NCBI GenBank assembly: GCA_051880035.1
Contig: JBJENE010000043.1
Coordinates: 1 to 40,747, forward strand
Length of the DNA stretch: 40,747 nucleotides
Direction: 5' to 3'
Source: Eshraghiella sp051880035
GTDB taxonomy: Bacteria > Bacillota > Clostridia > Lachnospirales > Lachnospiraceae
Shown: piece after piece, positions 7,553-15,992 of the stretch
Numbering within the stretch: position 1 is the stretch's first letter
Layout: the number at the start of each line of letters is the position of its first letter
Translations under genes and position numbers: made by a program
Notes under the pieces: generated by a model
The model's input: the letters and a program-made list of their open reading frames with translations, nothing else
What the model was told of the DNA's origin: nothing
Databases searched by the model: none

Positions 7553-7680
7553 CTTGTTTGAAAGAACATTTGAGCTTTGTTAATGCGAATAAGGGTACTA
7601 GGGCTGCGGGGTACGCAGCCCAAGGACCCACGGCATCAAAAATCTTTCAAACAGGTTTTTTGCATGCTTTTGGGGAGCGG
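7553..7680 (+). repeat. 128-bp structured element, copy 2
   Basis: The same length as copy 1. The last 86 or so bases are identical, while about nine differences fall in the first 42 bases. The outer stem is retained (one C-G becomes a T-G wobble), the central 8-bp stem is unchanged and the T tract is present. A short related sequence also follows mnmA at 15925-15949. Confidence 0.8.
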
Positions 7681-7688
7681 TTGTTATC

Positions 7689-7829
7689 TTTATACTCGCA
7701 AACCCATGCCCTTCAGGGCGCTTCCCGACCTGCATTCGCAGGTCGTTTGCTCGTTAATGGCGCAATAAAAACAAGTGCCTGTTTTACAGTCACTTGTTTT
7801 TTGCGCTCATTATTTTATACTCGCAAACC
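7689..7829. repeat. Direct repeat and nested hairpins
   Basis: The 16-bp word TTTATACTCGCAAACC occurs at 7689-7704 and 7814-7829. Between them are GCCCT-tc-AGGGC, GACCTGC-attc-GCAGGTC and an outer GCAAAC/GTTTGC pairing (7698-7750). No gene is present; this looks like more intergenic repeat material. Confidence 0.55.
7771..7803. terminator. Bidirectional terminator between degV and the ABC permease gene
   Basis: ACAAGTG (7771-7777) pairs with CACTTGT (7791-7797). TTTTTT follows on the plus strand and AAAAA precedes it, so it can serve both converging transcripts. Confidence 0.75.
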
Positions 7830-7863
7830 TGCGCCCTTTTGGGCATTTTCTAAAATTCTGTAT

Positions 7864-8607
7864 CTATTCCCATCTAAAAAACCTGACTGCTATTCCTGTG
7901 CAAATAACAGTAACGGATGTCATAACTACGATAGGAAGCCATACATTTGTGGCAGGTAAACCAAGAAAGGTTGATTTCATTAGTCCGATACCTTGGGACA
8001 ACGGGAAAATACTGACAATTTTTTGCATGGCCTGGGGCATTACTTCTAACGGCAGTGTTGCACCTGAAAAAATCAGCATCGGAAAGTATAGAACACAGGC
8101 AATTACGCTTGCATTCTTTGAATTTTTCGCAATTCCGCCTACCATCATTCCTATACTCAATGTTGATATCATTGTGAATAACCAGCTTCCGAGAAATGCC
8201 GGTAAAGAGCCGCTTATTTTTACTTTCCAAAAGAGCATTGCAGTTAGAAGGAGAGTAATAACTGAGATTATGCAGTACACAACATAAATAAGGAATTCAA
8301 CCATCAAAAGTTTTAACGGACTGACGGGTGTAACCTTAAAGCGTTTGAGTATTTTTCGCTCTCTGTATTCTGAAATGACAAGCGGTAATCCCATTAAGCC
8401 GCCTGAACACATACTGATTGAGCAGAGTGCACCAAAGGATTGTTCCAAAAATGTGTATGTAACGCCGTTTGTTGCGGGCTTCGTCCCATAAATAAACCCA
8501 AGAATAACTAAAACAACTAATGGCATAATGATGGCAAAGATTATCATATTCATATTTCTGATATTTAATTTCAATTCATTTTTAAAAAGTATGGCGAATG
8601 ATTTCAT
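7864..8607 (-). CDS. ABC-2 type transporter permease
   Basis: A 247-residue integral membrane protein with about six hydrophobic segments, starting MKSFAILFKNELKLNIRNM, a typical ABC-2 amphipathic N-terminus. The middle carries the YRERKILKRFKVTPVSPLKLLMVEF stretch and the C-terminal half the FPMLIFSGATLPLEVMPQAMQ segment, both characteristic of DrrB/YadH-like exporters. It overlaps the ATPase gene by 4 nt, so the two form one exporter, presumably of a drug, peptide or lipid. Substrate not predictable from sequence. Confidence 0.88.
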   Translation of the reverse strand: MKSFAILFKNELKLNIRNMNMIIFAIIMPLVVLVILGFIYGTKPATNGVTYTFLEQSFGALCSISMCSGGLMGLPLVISEYRERKILKRFKVTPVSPLKLLMVEFLIYVVYCIISVITLLLTAMLFWKVKISGSLPAFLGSWLFTMISTLSIGMMVGGIAKNSKNASVIACVLYFPMLIFSGATLPLEVMPQAMQKIVSIFPLSQGIGLMKSTFLGLPATNVWLPIVVMTSVTVICTGIAVRFFRWE

Positions 8608-9329
8608 TCCTCGTATTCCTCCTCTCCGGAAATTGTAAGATATGCGTCTTCAAATTTTTCACACCCGCTTTTTTCTTTTGCCTGTTCAATCGTTCCGAGG
8701 AATGCGATTTTTCCTTGCCTGAGAATACATATCTCGTCGCAAAGGGCTTCTGCTTCGTCCATAAAATGTGATGTCAAAAAAATGGTCAAGCCCAAAGCCT
8801 TAAGGTCGGAAAGAATTTTCCACACCTCGCGACGGGCCTTTGCATCAAGACCTGTTGTAAGTTCGTCAAGAAATACAAGCTTTGGATTCGGAATGAGTGC
8901 AAGGACGATAAACAGTCTTTGCCTTTCGCCTCCGGAAAGACTTTTTACAACATTACCGAGTTTATCCCCTATTCCAAACTGATTGCAAAGTTTTTTCCAA
9001 TCTGCCGGATTTTTATAAAGACAGGCAGTTTCTTCGCATAGCTCTGATACTTTAATTTCCGGTTGATAGTCGCATTCCTGAAATTGTACACCTATTTTTT
9101 GAAAAAGATTTTTTCTGTCTTTTCCCGGGTTGCAACCCAAAATAGTTACTGTACCGCTGTCTGCGGTTTTTGTTCCCAAAATACATTCAATGGTAGTGCT
9201 TTTTCCCGCTCCGTTTGCGCCGAGCAAGCCAAATACCGTACCGCTTTTTACAGACAGACTGATATTGTCTATTGCAAGCCGGCTGCCATAAAATTTTGTC
9301 AACTGCTTTACATCAATTGCTGTTTGCAT
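8604..9329 (-). CDS. ABC transporter ATP-binding protein (DrrA/CcmA-like)
   Basis: A 241-residue nucleotide-binding subunit. Walker A is GANGAGKSTT, the Q-loop lies near VQFQECDY, the signature is SLSGGERQRL, Walker B is LVFLDEL followed by TTGLD, and the switch His is in LTSHFMDEAE. It powers the ABC-2 permease encoded next to it. It is read from ATG at 9329 after AAAGGAGG. The MerR regulator gene lies just upstream and the gap carries a MerR-type dyad, so expression is probably drug-inducible. Confidence 0.92.
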   Translation of the reverse strand: MQTAIDVKQLTKFYGSRLAIDNISLSVKSGTVFGLLGANGAGKSTTIECILGTKTADSGTVTILGCNPGKDRKNLFQKIGVQFQECDYQPEIKVSELCEETACLYKNPADWKKLCNQFGIGDKLGNVVKSLSGGERQRLFIVLALIPNPKLVFLDELTTGLDAKARREVWKILSDLKALGLTIFLTSHFMDEAEALCDEICILRQGKIAFLGTIEQAKEKSGCEKFEDAYLTISGEEEYEE

Positions 9330-9365
9330 GGCAATACCTCCTTTGTTCTTTTCGCAAAAAAGAAT

Positions 9366-9389
9366 ACTACCAACGGAAACATTGGTGGT
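9366..9389. promoter_or_regulatory. MerR-type dyad before the ABC exporter genes
   Basis: ACTACCAACG-gaaa-CATTGGTGGT is a 10+10 imperfect palindrome with a 4-bp centre, lying between the end of the merR-like gene and the ATPase start. MerR regulators bind such dyads between the -35 and -10 elements and activate by untwisting the promoter. Read leftward, a TTTACC / TATTCT pair about 20 bp apart flanks it. Confidence 0.6.
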
Positions 9390-9403
9390 AAAGTGTAGGG
9401 TTA

Positions 9404-10144
9404 TTAATTTTTTGCTTTCATATCCTGAAGCATTGAATGTATTTTATATGCGTTTTTCTCTGCTTCGGATAAAGAAACAATCAGGCTGTCGCAGACAGAA
9501 ATAATATCTTCGGATTGTTTTGGCGTATTCAGCGTAATTCGAATATCGGTATCCGGGTTTTGGGATAACTGGTTTAACAATCGCAAAATGGCTTCTAATG
9601 AATAATTGGCACATCGCAGGGAGCGTATAATCTTTAGCCTTCTGATATCACCATCCGTATATACCCGATATCCGTTTTCTTTTCTTTTGACGTTAAGTAA
9701 GCCGTTCAATTCCCAATTCCTGAGTGTGTCCATAGAAATGTCAAGCTCTTTTGATACTTCTTTCCGCTTCAGATTCTGCGTGTTTGGCTGCTCACAGCCG
9801 GACAATAGCTGTTTTACGATTTCAACTGCTTCCTCAGCATTCTGGCGTTCCTGTTTAATCTGCTCAATATATTCATTGATTAGTAAAATTGCAGTTTTAA
9901 AATCCCTGTTGGCAGAAGCTTTAATCATTTTAATTATTTTTTTTCGCAGACCGTTTTGCAATACCTCTACTTTAAAGGCAATGCGGACCAAACGATATTG
10001 TTCTATGTGAAAATCGGTAAATACGCGATAGCCGTTTGGTAACCTTTCGGGTTTCGGAACCAATTCCAGTTTCTCATACAGGCGTACTGTATTTGGGTGG
10101 ATTCCGATTATGGCGGCAACCTCCGAAGTTTTATAGTTTGACAT
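9404..10144 (-). CDS. MerR family regulator with two HTH domains in one chain
   Basis: A 246-residue protein. The first winged-helix domain (about 1-70) reads YKTSEVAAIIGIHPNTVRLYEK with wing NGYRVFTDFHIEQYRLV. The second (about 122-190) reads KRKEVSKELDISMDTLRNWE with wing NGYRVYTDGDIRRLKII. A helical linker and a C-terminal helix of about 45 residues complete it. Usual MerR proteins have one HTH and act as dimers; this chain carries two and may bind as a pseudo-dimer. It has no obvious separate ligand domain. A strong AAGGAGG site precedes the ATG. It sits upstream of and in the same direction as the ABC exporter, its likely target. Confidence 0.82.
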   Translation of the reverse strand: MSNYKTSEVAAIIGIHPNTVRLYEKLELVPKPERLPNGYRVFTDFHIEQYRLVRIAFKVEVLQNGLRKKIIKMIKASANRDFKTAILLINEYIEQIKQERQNAEEAVEIVKQLLSGCEQPNTQNLKRKEVSKELDISMDTLRNWELNGLLNVKRKENGYRVYTDGDIRRLKIIRSLRCANYSLEAILRLLNQLSQNPDTDIRITLNTPKQSEDIISVCDSLIVSLSEAEKNAYKIHSMLQDMKAKN

Positions 10145-10241
10145 AAATTACCTCCTTATTCCTTTAAAGGATACCACAGCCAAAAAGTCTGGTGTTATAG
10201 TGGAGGGTTTGAATAAAGATAATTGAAATAGGAGATGTCTT

Positions 10242-11105
10242 TCATTTTAACGGAAAACAAATATCTATTTCCATATAGCCGTCATCGCCGATTTTACGAT
10301 AGATGTCAAGTATCGGTCGTTCATCAAGCTGATTTCCTGTCTTTGAAAGCCACCTGCAAAACACTTCCTGATATACCATGAAGAGAAATTGCGGAAATCC
10401 CTTGAAATGATATACTGCATATTTTCCTCCGTCATATTTATGAGTTAAAATACCCGCATCTTCTTTCAGCGCCGGATGATCCGGGGAAATTGTCTGGCAA
10501 AGCTCATACATACATTTGTCTTCATCCGTAATTGACGGATCATCAATCGTACATTCAATATAAAGCGTGTCTTTAGAAGACAGATGCTCATATTTTTTAA
10601 TAAAATCACACCATTCTTTGGGCAGATTATGATAATTACCTTTTTTGCGCTCATATATAACCGTAAAACTGTCAAGCTGCTCGACCGTAATCAGTTCTTC
10701 TGATTTCTCAACTTCGTCAAGTGATATCCCATGGGAAAAAGAACTCTGCTCCACCATTTGCTCACTTATTTTCCTGAAGTCAGCCGGTGTTAAATGCAGA
10801 TGATTTTTAAAAGCCGTTGCAAAATTTGAGGAAGAATATCCGTAATTCACACCGATTTCCGTAATGCTTTTATCTTTCTCGACTTTAAGCTTCCAGGCAC
10901 TTCTTTCAAGTCGGATGCGTTTTATAAACTGATACAATGCTTCGTCGGTATGTTCTTTAAACATCCGCATAAGATGGTATTTTGAATAAGAACAGTGCTT
11001 AGCCACATCATCTACTGTAATCTCTTCATCTATGTTTTCAAAAATATAATCGATTGCTTTGTTGATAATTGCATTTTGAATTGTAGTGCTGTCTTTTTCT
11101 TCCAT
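10242..11105 (-). CDS. AraC family regulator with GyrI-like effector domain
   Basis: A 287-residue protein. Residues 10-110 form the AraC double HTH (ITVDDVAKHCSYSKYHLMRMFKEH, then KSITEIGVNYGYSSSNFATAFKNHLHLTPADFR). Residues about 130-287 resemble the GyrI-like/AraC effector-binding domain (LITVEQLDSFTVIYERKKGNY at the start, MEIDICFPLK at the end), which binds bulky, often cationic drugs in Rob/BmrR relatives. It follows the MATE pump gene by only 6 nt on the same strand, so it probably regulates that pump and itself. Confidence 0.88.
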   Translation of the reverse strand: MEEKDSTTIQNAIINKAIDYIFENIDEEITVDDVAKHCSYSKYHLMRMFKEHTDEALYQFIKRIRLERSAWKLKVEKDKSITEIGVNYGYSSSNFATAFKNHLHLTPADFRKISEQMVEQSSFSHGISLDEVEKSEELITVEQLDSFTVIYERKKGNYHNLPKEWCDFIKKYEHLSSKDTLYIECTIDDPSITDEDKCMYELCQTISPDHPALKEDAGILTHKYDGGKYAVYHFKGFPQFLFMVYQEVFCRWLSKTGNQLDERPILDIYRKIGDDGYMEIDICFPLK

Positions 11106-11111
11106 TGTCCA

Positions 11112-12437
11112 TCACCGGCCTTCCACCATCTTTTTTTGTTTCTTAATCAACCAGACAGAGACAAGTGCTGTCAAAGTTTCCGTAGCCGGAGCAACAAGCC
11201 ATACTCCCGTCATTCCCCATATAGCAGGAAAGATAAATGTAAACGCCAGGAGAAGAAAAATTCCTCTCAAAGACGATATCAGAGCAGAACTGAAAGCATC
11301 GCCGCAACCGGTAAAATACATCGAATTTATCACATCATACCCCATAATCAGAAATGTTACGGCATAAAGACGAAATCCAGAGGCTGTCATTTCAATAACT
11401 TTGTTGGTGCATCCGAAAATTTCGGCATATTTGTTTCCGAATATCGAAAAGAAAACTGCGAACAGTGCACCCGTTACGAATAGAATTTTATTTGTTATAA
11501 TGCGCAGCTGCATTGCTGTTTTTGGTTCATTTGCACCCCAGCAAACACTTATAAGAGTAGTCAGGCCCTGTCCGAAGCCGATAGAAATCATACTGAAACC
11601 GTACACTGCAAACCCAAGAACCGTGAATGCGGCAACGCCTTGAGCCCCGACATATTTCATCAGTACATAATTAAAAGCAAACATGGATATTGCGCTTGCC
11701 ATCTCTCCGATAAACTCTGACGAGCCGTTAATAAAGGTTTCTTTATTCGTATTCTTGTCGAATCTGTAACGCCTGAAATGTAAATTCCTTGATGGTTTGA
11801 TGAAATATACAATCTGTATACCCACTGCAATGGCCTGTACTATAAGGGATGCTATTGCACTTCCCTCTATTCCCATCGCTAATCTGCCAACAAGAAGATA
11901 ATCAAGAAGGGCGTTAAGAATACAACTTATAATGCCTACAAACATGCACATCTGCGGTTTTCCGTCCACACGGATGAACATTCCCAGTATGTTTCCGATA
12001 ATCATTAACGGATAGGTGAAAAGCATAATCTTATAATATCCGGTGAAATATACGGACATATCCCCGTCAGCTCTCAAAATCTTCAGGATAGGCGTAAACA
12101 AAGCATACATTATAATCGACACCGATATACATATTATCATGGCCGTTACAACCGTTTGTGAAAACACTTCTGACGCTTTGCGCCCGTTCTTTTCGCCAAG
12201 CAGTCTTCCGCAAATCACCGAACCTCCGACGCCTACGCACAGCCCTACTCCCAAATGAAAATAAAGGATGGGCAGGCCAAGATTAATTGCCGCAAGAGCA
12301 GTTTCACCAACATAGTTCCCTGTGAAATAAGCATCGGTAATTGTGATTGCCGTTTGCAGAAGCATTGCTATAATGCTCGGTACCGAGAACAGAAGAATAG
12401 ATTTAAGCTTATTTTCCTTGATTTGATTAATATCCAT
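11112..12437 (-). CDS. MATE family multidrug efflux transporter
   Basis: A 441-residue protein with about twelve hydrophobic segments in two similar halves, starting MDINQIKENKLKSILLFSVPSIIAMLLQTAITITDAYFTG, a classic MATE beginning. These pumps export cationic drugs using a Na+ or H+ gradient. The start at 12437 is preferred: AAGGAGAG lies 8 nt upstream, and an alternative ATG at 12458 overlaps that same site. It forms a two-gene leftward operon with the AraC/GyrI-like regulator. Confidence 0.9.
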   Translation of the reverse strand: MDINQIKENKLKSILLFSVPSIIAMLLQTAITITDAYFTGNYVGETALAAINLGLPILYFHLGVGLCVGVGGSVICGRLLGEKNGRKASEVFSQTVVTAMIICISVSIIMYALFTPILKILRADGDMSVYFTGYYKIMLFTYPLMIIGNILGMFIRVDGKPQMCMFVGIISCILNALLDYLLVGRLAMGIEGSAIASLIVQAIAVGIQIVYFIKPSRNLHFRRYRFDKNTNKETFINGSSEFIGEMASAISMFAFNYVLMKYVGAQGVAAFTVLGFAVYGFSMISIGFGQGLTTLISVCWGANEPKTAMQLRIITNKILFVTGALFAVFFSIFGNKYAEIFGCTNKVIEMTASGFRLYAVTFLIMGYDVINSMYFTGCGDAFSSALISSLRGIFLLLAFTFIFPAIWGMTGVWLVAPATETLTALVSVWLIKKQKKMVEGR

Positions 12438-12591
12438 AATTACATCTCTCCTTTGCATAATTGCATTATAGAGATGTGACGCTGCATATACTTCTAAATT
12501 CGTGCTGTCCTGTAAATTGCACCTATATATTTATTATACCTCAAAACCATGAATATTTCTATCAGCCTTACTTTTGCCTCAAACAGATTTA

Positions 12592-12627
12592 ATTCCTATT
12601 GAAATAGTATGAATACTAGTGTATAAT
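12592..12627 (+). promoter_or_regulatory. Promoter and IscR-like operator of the Rrf2 gene
   Basis: TTGAAA (12599-12604), 17 nt, TATAAT (12622-12627). The dyad ATTCCTA-N9-TATGAAT (12592-12614) covers the -35 box. The same dyad lies in the same position at the nifS and metY-like promoters, which suggests autoregulation and a shared regulon. Confidence 0.75.
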
Positions 12628-12672
12628 AAAAAAGCTTAAAAAACGGAATTAAAGAAAGGACTGAATAATACT

Positions 12673-13107
12673 ATGAGAATTTCAACAAAGGGAAGATATG
12701 CACTGAGACTTATGATTGATATTGCGATTAATGATGTGGATAAGCCTGTCAGCATTAAGGAAATTGCCAGACGACAGGATATTTCGGATAAATACCTTGA
12801 ACAGATTATATCCGTACTGAATACTGCAGGTTTTGTCAGAAGCGTCAGGGGAGCCCAGGGCGGATATACTTTGAAAAAAAGTCCTTCTGAATATACGGTA
12901 GGTATGATTCTCAGACTTACCGAGGGAAGTCTGGCTCCGGTTGCCTGTGTTGAGGAGGATGCTCCGCCGTGTGACAGAGTGGATAACTGTGCCACAATAG
13001 AGGTATGGAAAAGATTAAACAAAGCAATCAGTGACGTAGTAGATAATATAACATTGGAAGATTTGGTTGCATGGCAGAATAATAATGCGGATAATTTTAC
13101 AATATAA
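12673..13107 (+). CDS. iscR: Rrf2 family regulator, IscR-like with three cysteines
   Basis: A 144-residue winged-helix protein beginning MRISTKGRYALRLMIDIA, the Rrf2 hallmark. The recognition helix region is KEIARRQDISDKYLEQI and the wing is VRSVRGAQGGYTL. Cys92, Cys100 and Cys106 (C-x7-C-x5-C) match the cluster-binding cysteine region of IscR (Cys92/98/104 in E. coli). CymR of Bacillus, the other Rrf2 sulfur regulator, lacks such a set. A Fe-S-sensing repressor is therefore favoured. It stands directly before the desulfurase/scaffold genes and has the shared dyad in its own promoter. The assignment to IscR rather than another Rrf2 subfamily is a strong inference. Confidence 0.85.
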   Translation: MRISTKGRYALRLMIDIAINDVDKPVSIKEIARRQDISDKYLEQIISVLNTAGFVRSVRGAQGGYTLKKSPSEYTVGMILRLTEGSLAPVACVEEDAPPCDRVDNCATIEVWKRLNKAISDVVDNITLEDLVAWQNNNADNFTI

Positions 13108-13124
13108 GGGTATAAAGAAATTTA

Positions 13125-13161
13125 ATTCCTACCTTGACACTAGGAATAAAAATGCTATAAT
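13125..13161 (+). promoter_or_regulatory. Promoter and IscR-like operator of the nifS-nifU-mnmA operon
   Basis: TTGACA (13134-13139), 16 nt, TATAAT (13156-13161). The perfect dyad ATTCCTA-N9-TAGGAAT (13125-13147) spans the -35 box and is the best copy of the three, so binding should block polymerase. Confidence 0.8.
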
Positions 13162-13211
13162 GAAGCTGCAATAATGAATTGCAGAAATATAAGCAGCTAA
13201 GAGGTGCATTT

Positions 13212-14399
13212 ATGAAAAACATTTATTTGGATAATGCGGCTACCACTATGATGGAAAAAGAAACCGTGGAAGCGATGTTACCATATTTTACCCAATATTA
13301 CGGAAATCCTGCTTCCATATACTCTTTTGCCGGAGAGGCAAAGAAAGCCGTATCGGAAAGCAGAAGGACAATAGCGGAATTTATCGGTGCCGGAGAAGAG
13401 GAGATTTATTTTACTTCGGGCGGAAGTGAATCTGACAACTGGGCATTGAAAGCGACAGCGGAGGCTTATGCCGCTAAAGGAAAACATATAATTACAAGCA
13501 AAATAGAACATCATGCCATACTTCATACTTGTGAGTGGCTGGAGAAAAACGGATTTGCGGTAACCTATCTGGATGTGGACAAAGAGGGATTTGTTGCACC
13601 GGAAACCTTAAAGGCGGCGATAAGACCTGATACAATACTTGTTTCAATAATGACTGCCAATAATGAAATAGGAACCATAGAACCGATTAAAGAACTGGCA
13701 GACATTACACATGAGGCAGGCGCTCTTTTTCATACCGACGCGGTTCAGGCATTCGGACACATTCCTATCAATATGGATGAGGCCGGTATTGATATGTTAA
13801 GTGCCAGCGGTCATAAAATCGGCGGACCTAAAGGAGTGGGTATCCTATATATCCGTAAAGGAGTTAAAATCCGTTCGTTCATTCACGGCGGAGCCCAGGA
13901 AAGAAGCCGGAGAGCCGGAACACATAATGTACCCGGAATAGTGGGATTCGGAAAAGCCGTAAATCTTGCAAAAGAAAGCCTCAAAGACCGCATCGGATAT
14001 GAAAGCGGCTTAAGGGATTATCTGATAGACAGAGTTTTGAAGGAAATACCGTATGTAAGACTTAACGGCCCTAAGGAAAACAGGCTTCCAAATAATGCCA
14101 GCTTCTGTTTCAGGTTTATTGAAGGCGAGTCACTTCTTATTCTTCTTGACCAGAACGGAATTTGCGGTTCCAGCGGTTCTGCATGCACATCCGGTTCCCT
14201 TGACCCGTCCCATGTATTGTTGGCAATAGGACTTCCTCATGAAATTGCTCACGGCTCTTTACGACTTACGCTGTCAGAGCACACAACCAAGGAAGAAATT
14301 GATTATACGGTGGACAAGCTGGTGGAAATCGTAGCAAGACTTAGAAGCATGTCTCCTCTTTATGAGGATTTTGTAAGAAAAAATTCAGGAGGAAAATAA
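13212..14399 (+). CDS. nifS: Cysteine desulfurase, NifS/IscS type
   Basis: A 395-residue PLP enzyme that takes sulfur from cysteine as a persulfide for Fe-S clusters and tRNA thiolation. Lys202 in SASGHKIGGPKG is the PLP lysine, His100 lies in the KIEHHAILH block, and Cys325 in SSGSACTSGSLDPSHV carries the persulfide. A long Cys-loop of the IscS/NifS group is present. The start at 13212 follows GAGGTG; the frame extends upstream without a ribosome site. It is the first gene of an operon with the scaffold protein (1 nt later) and mnmA, so sulfur goes both to clusters and to tRNA. Confidence 0.95.
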   Translation: MKNIYLDNAATTMMEKETVEAMLPYFTQYYGNPASIYSFAGEAKKAVSESRRTIAEFIGAGEEEIYFTSGGSESDNWALKATAEAYAAKGKHIITSKIEHHAILHTCEWLEKNGFAVTYLDVDKEGFVAPETLKAAIRPDTILVSIMTANNEIGTIEPIKELADITHEAGALFHTDAVQAFGHIPINMDEAGIDMLSASGHKIGGPKGVGILYIRKGVKIRSFIHGGAQERSRRAGTHNVPGIVGFGKAVNLAKESLKDRIGYESGLRDYLIDRVLKEIPYVRLNGPKENRLPNNASFCFRFIEGESLLILLDQNGICGSSGSACTSGSLDPSHVLLAIGLPHEIAHGSLRLTLSEHTTKEEIDYTVDKLVEIVARLRSMSPLYEDFVRKNSGGK

Positions 14400-14400
14400 G

Positions 14401-14844
14401 ATGTACAGTGAAAAAGTTATGGACCACTTCAACAATCCCAGAAATGTGGGTGAAATAGAAAATCCTTCCGGTGTGGGAACCGTAGGCAATGCAAAATGCG
14501 GGGATATTATGAGAATGTACCTGGATATTGATGAAAACCAGGTAATAAAGGACTGCAAGTTTAAAACCTTCGGCTGTGGGGCAGCAGTTGCAACAAGCAG
14601 TATGGCAACAGAGCTTGTTAAAGGCAAGACTGTAAAAGAAGCCTTGGCTGTAACCAACAAAGCAGTTATGGAAGCTCTTGACGGACTTCCTCCTGTTAAG
14701 GTACACTGTTCATTGTTGGCAGAGGAAGCAATTCATGCAGCCCTTTGGGATTATGCCGTGAAAAACGGAATTGAAATAGAAGGCTTAAAACCTCCTGTCA
14801 ATGATATTTCAGAGAAGGAAGAAGCTCCAGAGGAAGATTATTAA
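14401..14844 (+). CDS. nifU: Fe-S cluster assembly scaffold IscU/NifU-like
   Basis: A 147-residue protein in which the IscU fold covers about residues 1-125. Conserved cluster ligands Cys33 (in AKCGD with Asp35), Cys59 (in FGCGAA) and Cys103 (in VHCSLLAEEA) are all present. The LPPVK motif at 96-100 is the HscA-recognition site of IscU, though no hscA or hscB gene is nearby. An acidic C-terminal tail of about 20 residues is extra. It lies directly downstream of nifS and overlaps mnmA by one base, so all three are made together. Confidence 0.94.
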   Translation: MYSEKVMDHFNNPRNVGEIENPSGVGTVGNAKCGDIMRMYLDIDENQVIKDCKFKTFGCGAAVATSSMATELVKGKTVKEALAVTNKAVMEALDGLPPVKVHCSLLAEEAIHAALWDYAVKNGIEIEGLKPPVNDISEKEEAPEEDY

Positions 14845-15917
14845 TGAAGAAAAAAGTAATAGTGGGTATGTCCGGAGGCGTTGATTCCTCCGTGGCTGCC
14901 CTTATTTTAAAGGAACAGGGCTATGATGTAATCGGTGTCACGATGCAGATATGGCAGGATGAGGACTACTGTGAGACCTCAGAAAACGGAGGCTGCTGCG
15001 GACTGTCTGCGGTAGAGGATGCCAGACGGGTGGCAGAGACCATAGGAATTCCGTATTATGTAATGAATTTCAAAAAGGAATTCCAAAGCAAGGTAATAGA
15101 TTATTTTATTAAAGAATATTTAAACGGCAGGACTCCTAATCCATGTATAGCGTGTAACCGCTACATCAAATGGGAAGCACTTTTACATCGCGCCATAAGC
15201 ATAGGTGCAGATTACATTGCAACAGGTCATTATGGCAGAATAGCCCTTCTTCCTAACGGCAGATATGCGGTTACCAAATCTGCTTCGGTAGAAAAGGACC
15301 AGTCATATGTACTCTATAACCTTACTCAGGAAGAACTTTCAAGAACTCTTTTTCCGCTCTTTCAATATAAGAAAGACGAGGTCAGAAAAATCGCACTGGA
15401 TAACGGACTTAATGTTGCCCACAAAAAAGACAGTCAGGATATCTGCTTTATTAAAGACGGAGATTATGCCGGATTTATTGAACAGAGTACAGGCATAAAA
15501 CCTGAGCCGGGCAATTTTGTGGACATACACGGGAATGTTCTGGGCAGACATAAAGGTATAATACATTACACTGTAGGCCAGCGAAAAGGACTTGGAATAG
15601 CTTTCGGGGAACCAAGGTTTGTTCTCCGTCTCAACATGAAAGACAATGAAGTTGTTCTGGGTACCAACGAAGATCTGATGAGTAAAACAGTCATTGTGGA
15701 TGATGTAAACTACATGGCAGTAGATTCAATCGAGACTCCTTTAAGGGCAACCGGAAAGGTGCGTTATTCCCAAAAAGACGTACCGTGTACCATTTACCCG
15801 GAAGCCGGCGGAAGAGTCAGGGCAGAATTTGATGAACCGGTAAGAGCGGCGGCTCCCGGTCAGTCCGGAGTTTTTTACGATGGGGACAACATTATCTGTG
15901 GGGGAACAATCATATAA
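14844..15917 (+). CDS. mnmA: tRNA 2-thiouridylase MnmA
   Basis: A 357-residue enzyme that adds sulfur to U34 of tRNA Glu, Gln and Lys. The ATP PP-loop motif is GMSGGVDSS at residues 8-16. The catalytic cysteines are Cys104 in NPCIACNRYIKW and Cys200 in DSQDICFI. The inserted ENGGCCGLSAVEDA segment is usual in clostridial MnmA. It overlaps the scaffold gene by 1 nt (TAATG), so sulfur can be handed on from the co-expressed desulfurase. It is followed by a hairpin terminator at 15962. Confidence 0.95.
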   Translation: MKKKVIVGMSGGVDSSVAALILKEQGYDVIGVTMQIWQDEDYCETSENGGCCGLSAVEDARRVAETIGIPYYVMNFKKEFQSKVIDYFIKEYLNGRTPNPCIACNRYIKWEALLHRAISIGADYIATGHYGRIALLPNGRYAVTKSASVEKDQSYVLYNLTQEELSRTLFPLFQYKKDEVRKIALDNGLNVAHKKDSQDICFIKDGDYAGFIEQSTGIKPEPGNFVDIHGNVLGRHKGIIHYTVGQRKGLGIAFGEPRFVLRLNMKDNEVVLGTNEDLMSKTVIVDDVNYMAVDSIETPLRATGKVRYSQKDVPCTIYPEAGGRVRAEFDEPVRAAAPGQSGVFYDGDNIICGGTII

Positions 15918-15924
15918 GATATGT

Positions 15925-15949
15925 AAATAACCTGTTTGAAAGAACACTT
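15925..15949 (+). repeat. Short relative of the 128-bp element
   Basis: 24 of 25 bases match 7391-7415, the start of the first 128-bp element including the bases over the degV stop codon. Here the pairing 3' arm is absent; an ordinary terminator follows instead. It looks like a truncated or recombined copy. Confidence 0.6.
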
Positions 15950-15961
15950 TTTATGCATTTC

Positions 15962-15992
15962 ACCCGGAAGCGTCAGGCTTCCGGGTTCTTTT
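15962..15992 (+). terminator. Terminator after mnmA
   Basis: A 10-bp perfect stem ACCCGGAAGC/GCTTCCGGGT with a 5-nt loop, followed by TCTTTTAT. Confidence 0.9.

Noticed and set aside
7342..7959. Open frames running through both 128-bp elements
   Set aside because: They lie in strongly paired noncoding DNA with terminators, the same peptide arises from each copy, and no ribosome site is present.
9606..10010. Rightward 134-codon frame within the MerR gene
   Set aside because: It is the antisense of a clear double-HTH protein, rich in Ser, Phe and Ile as expected for a shadow frame.
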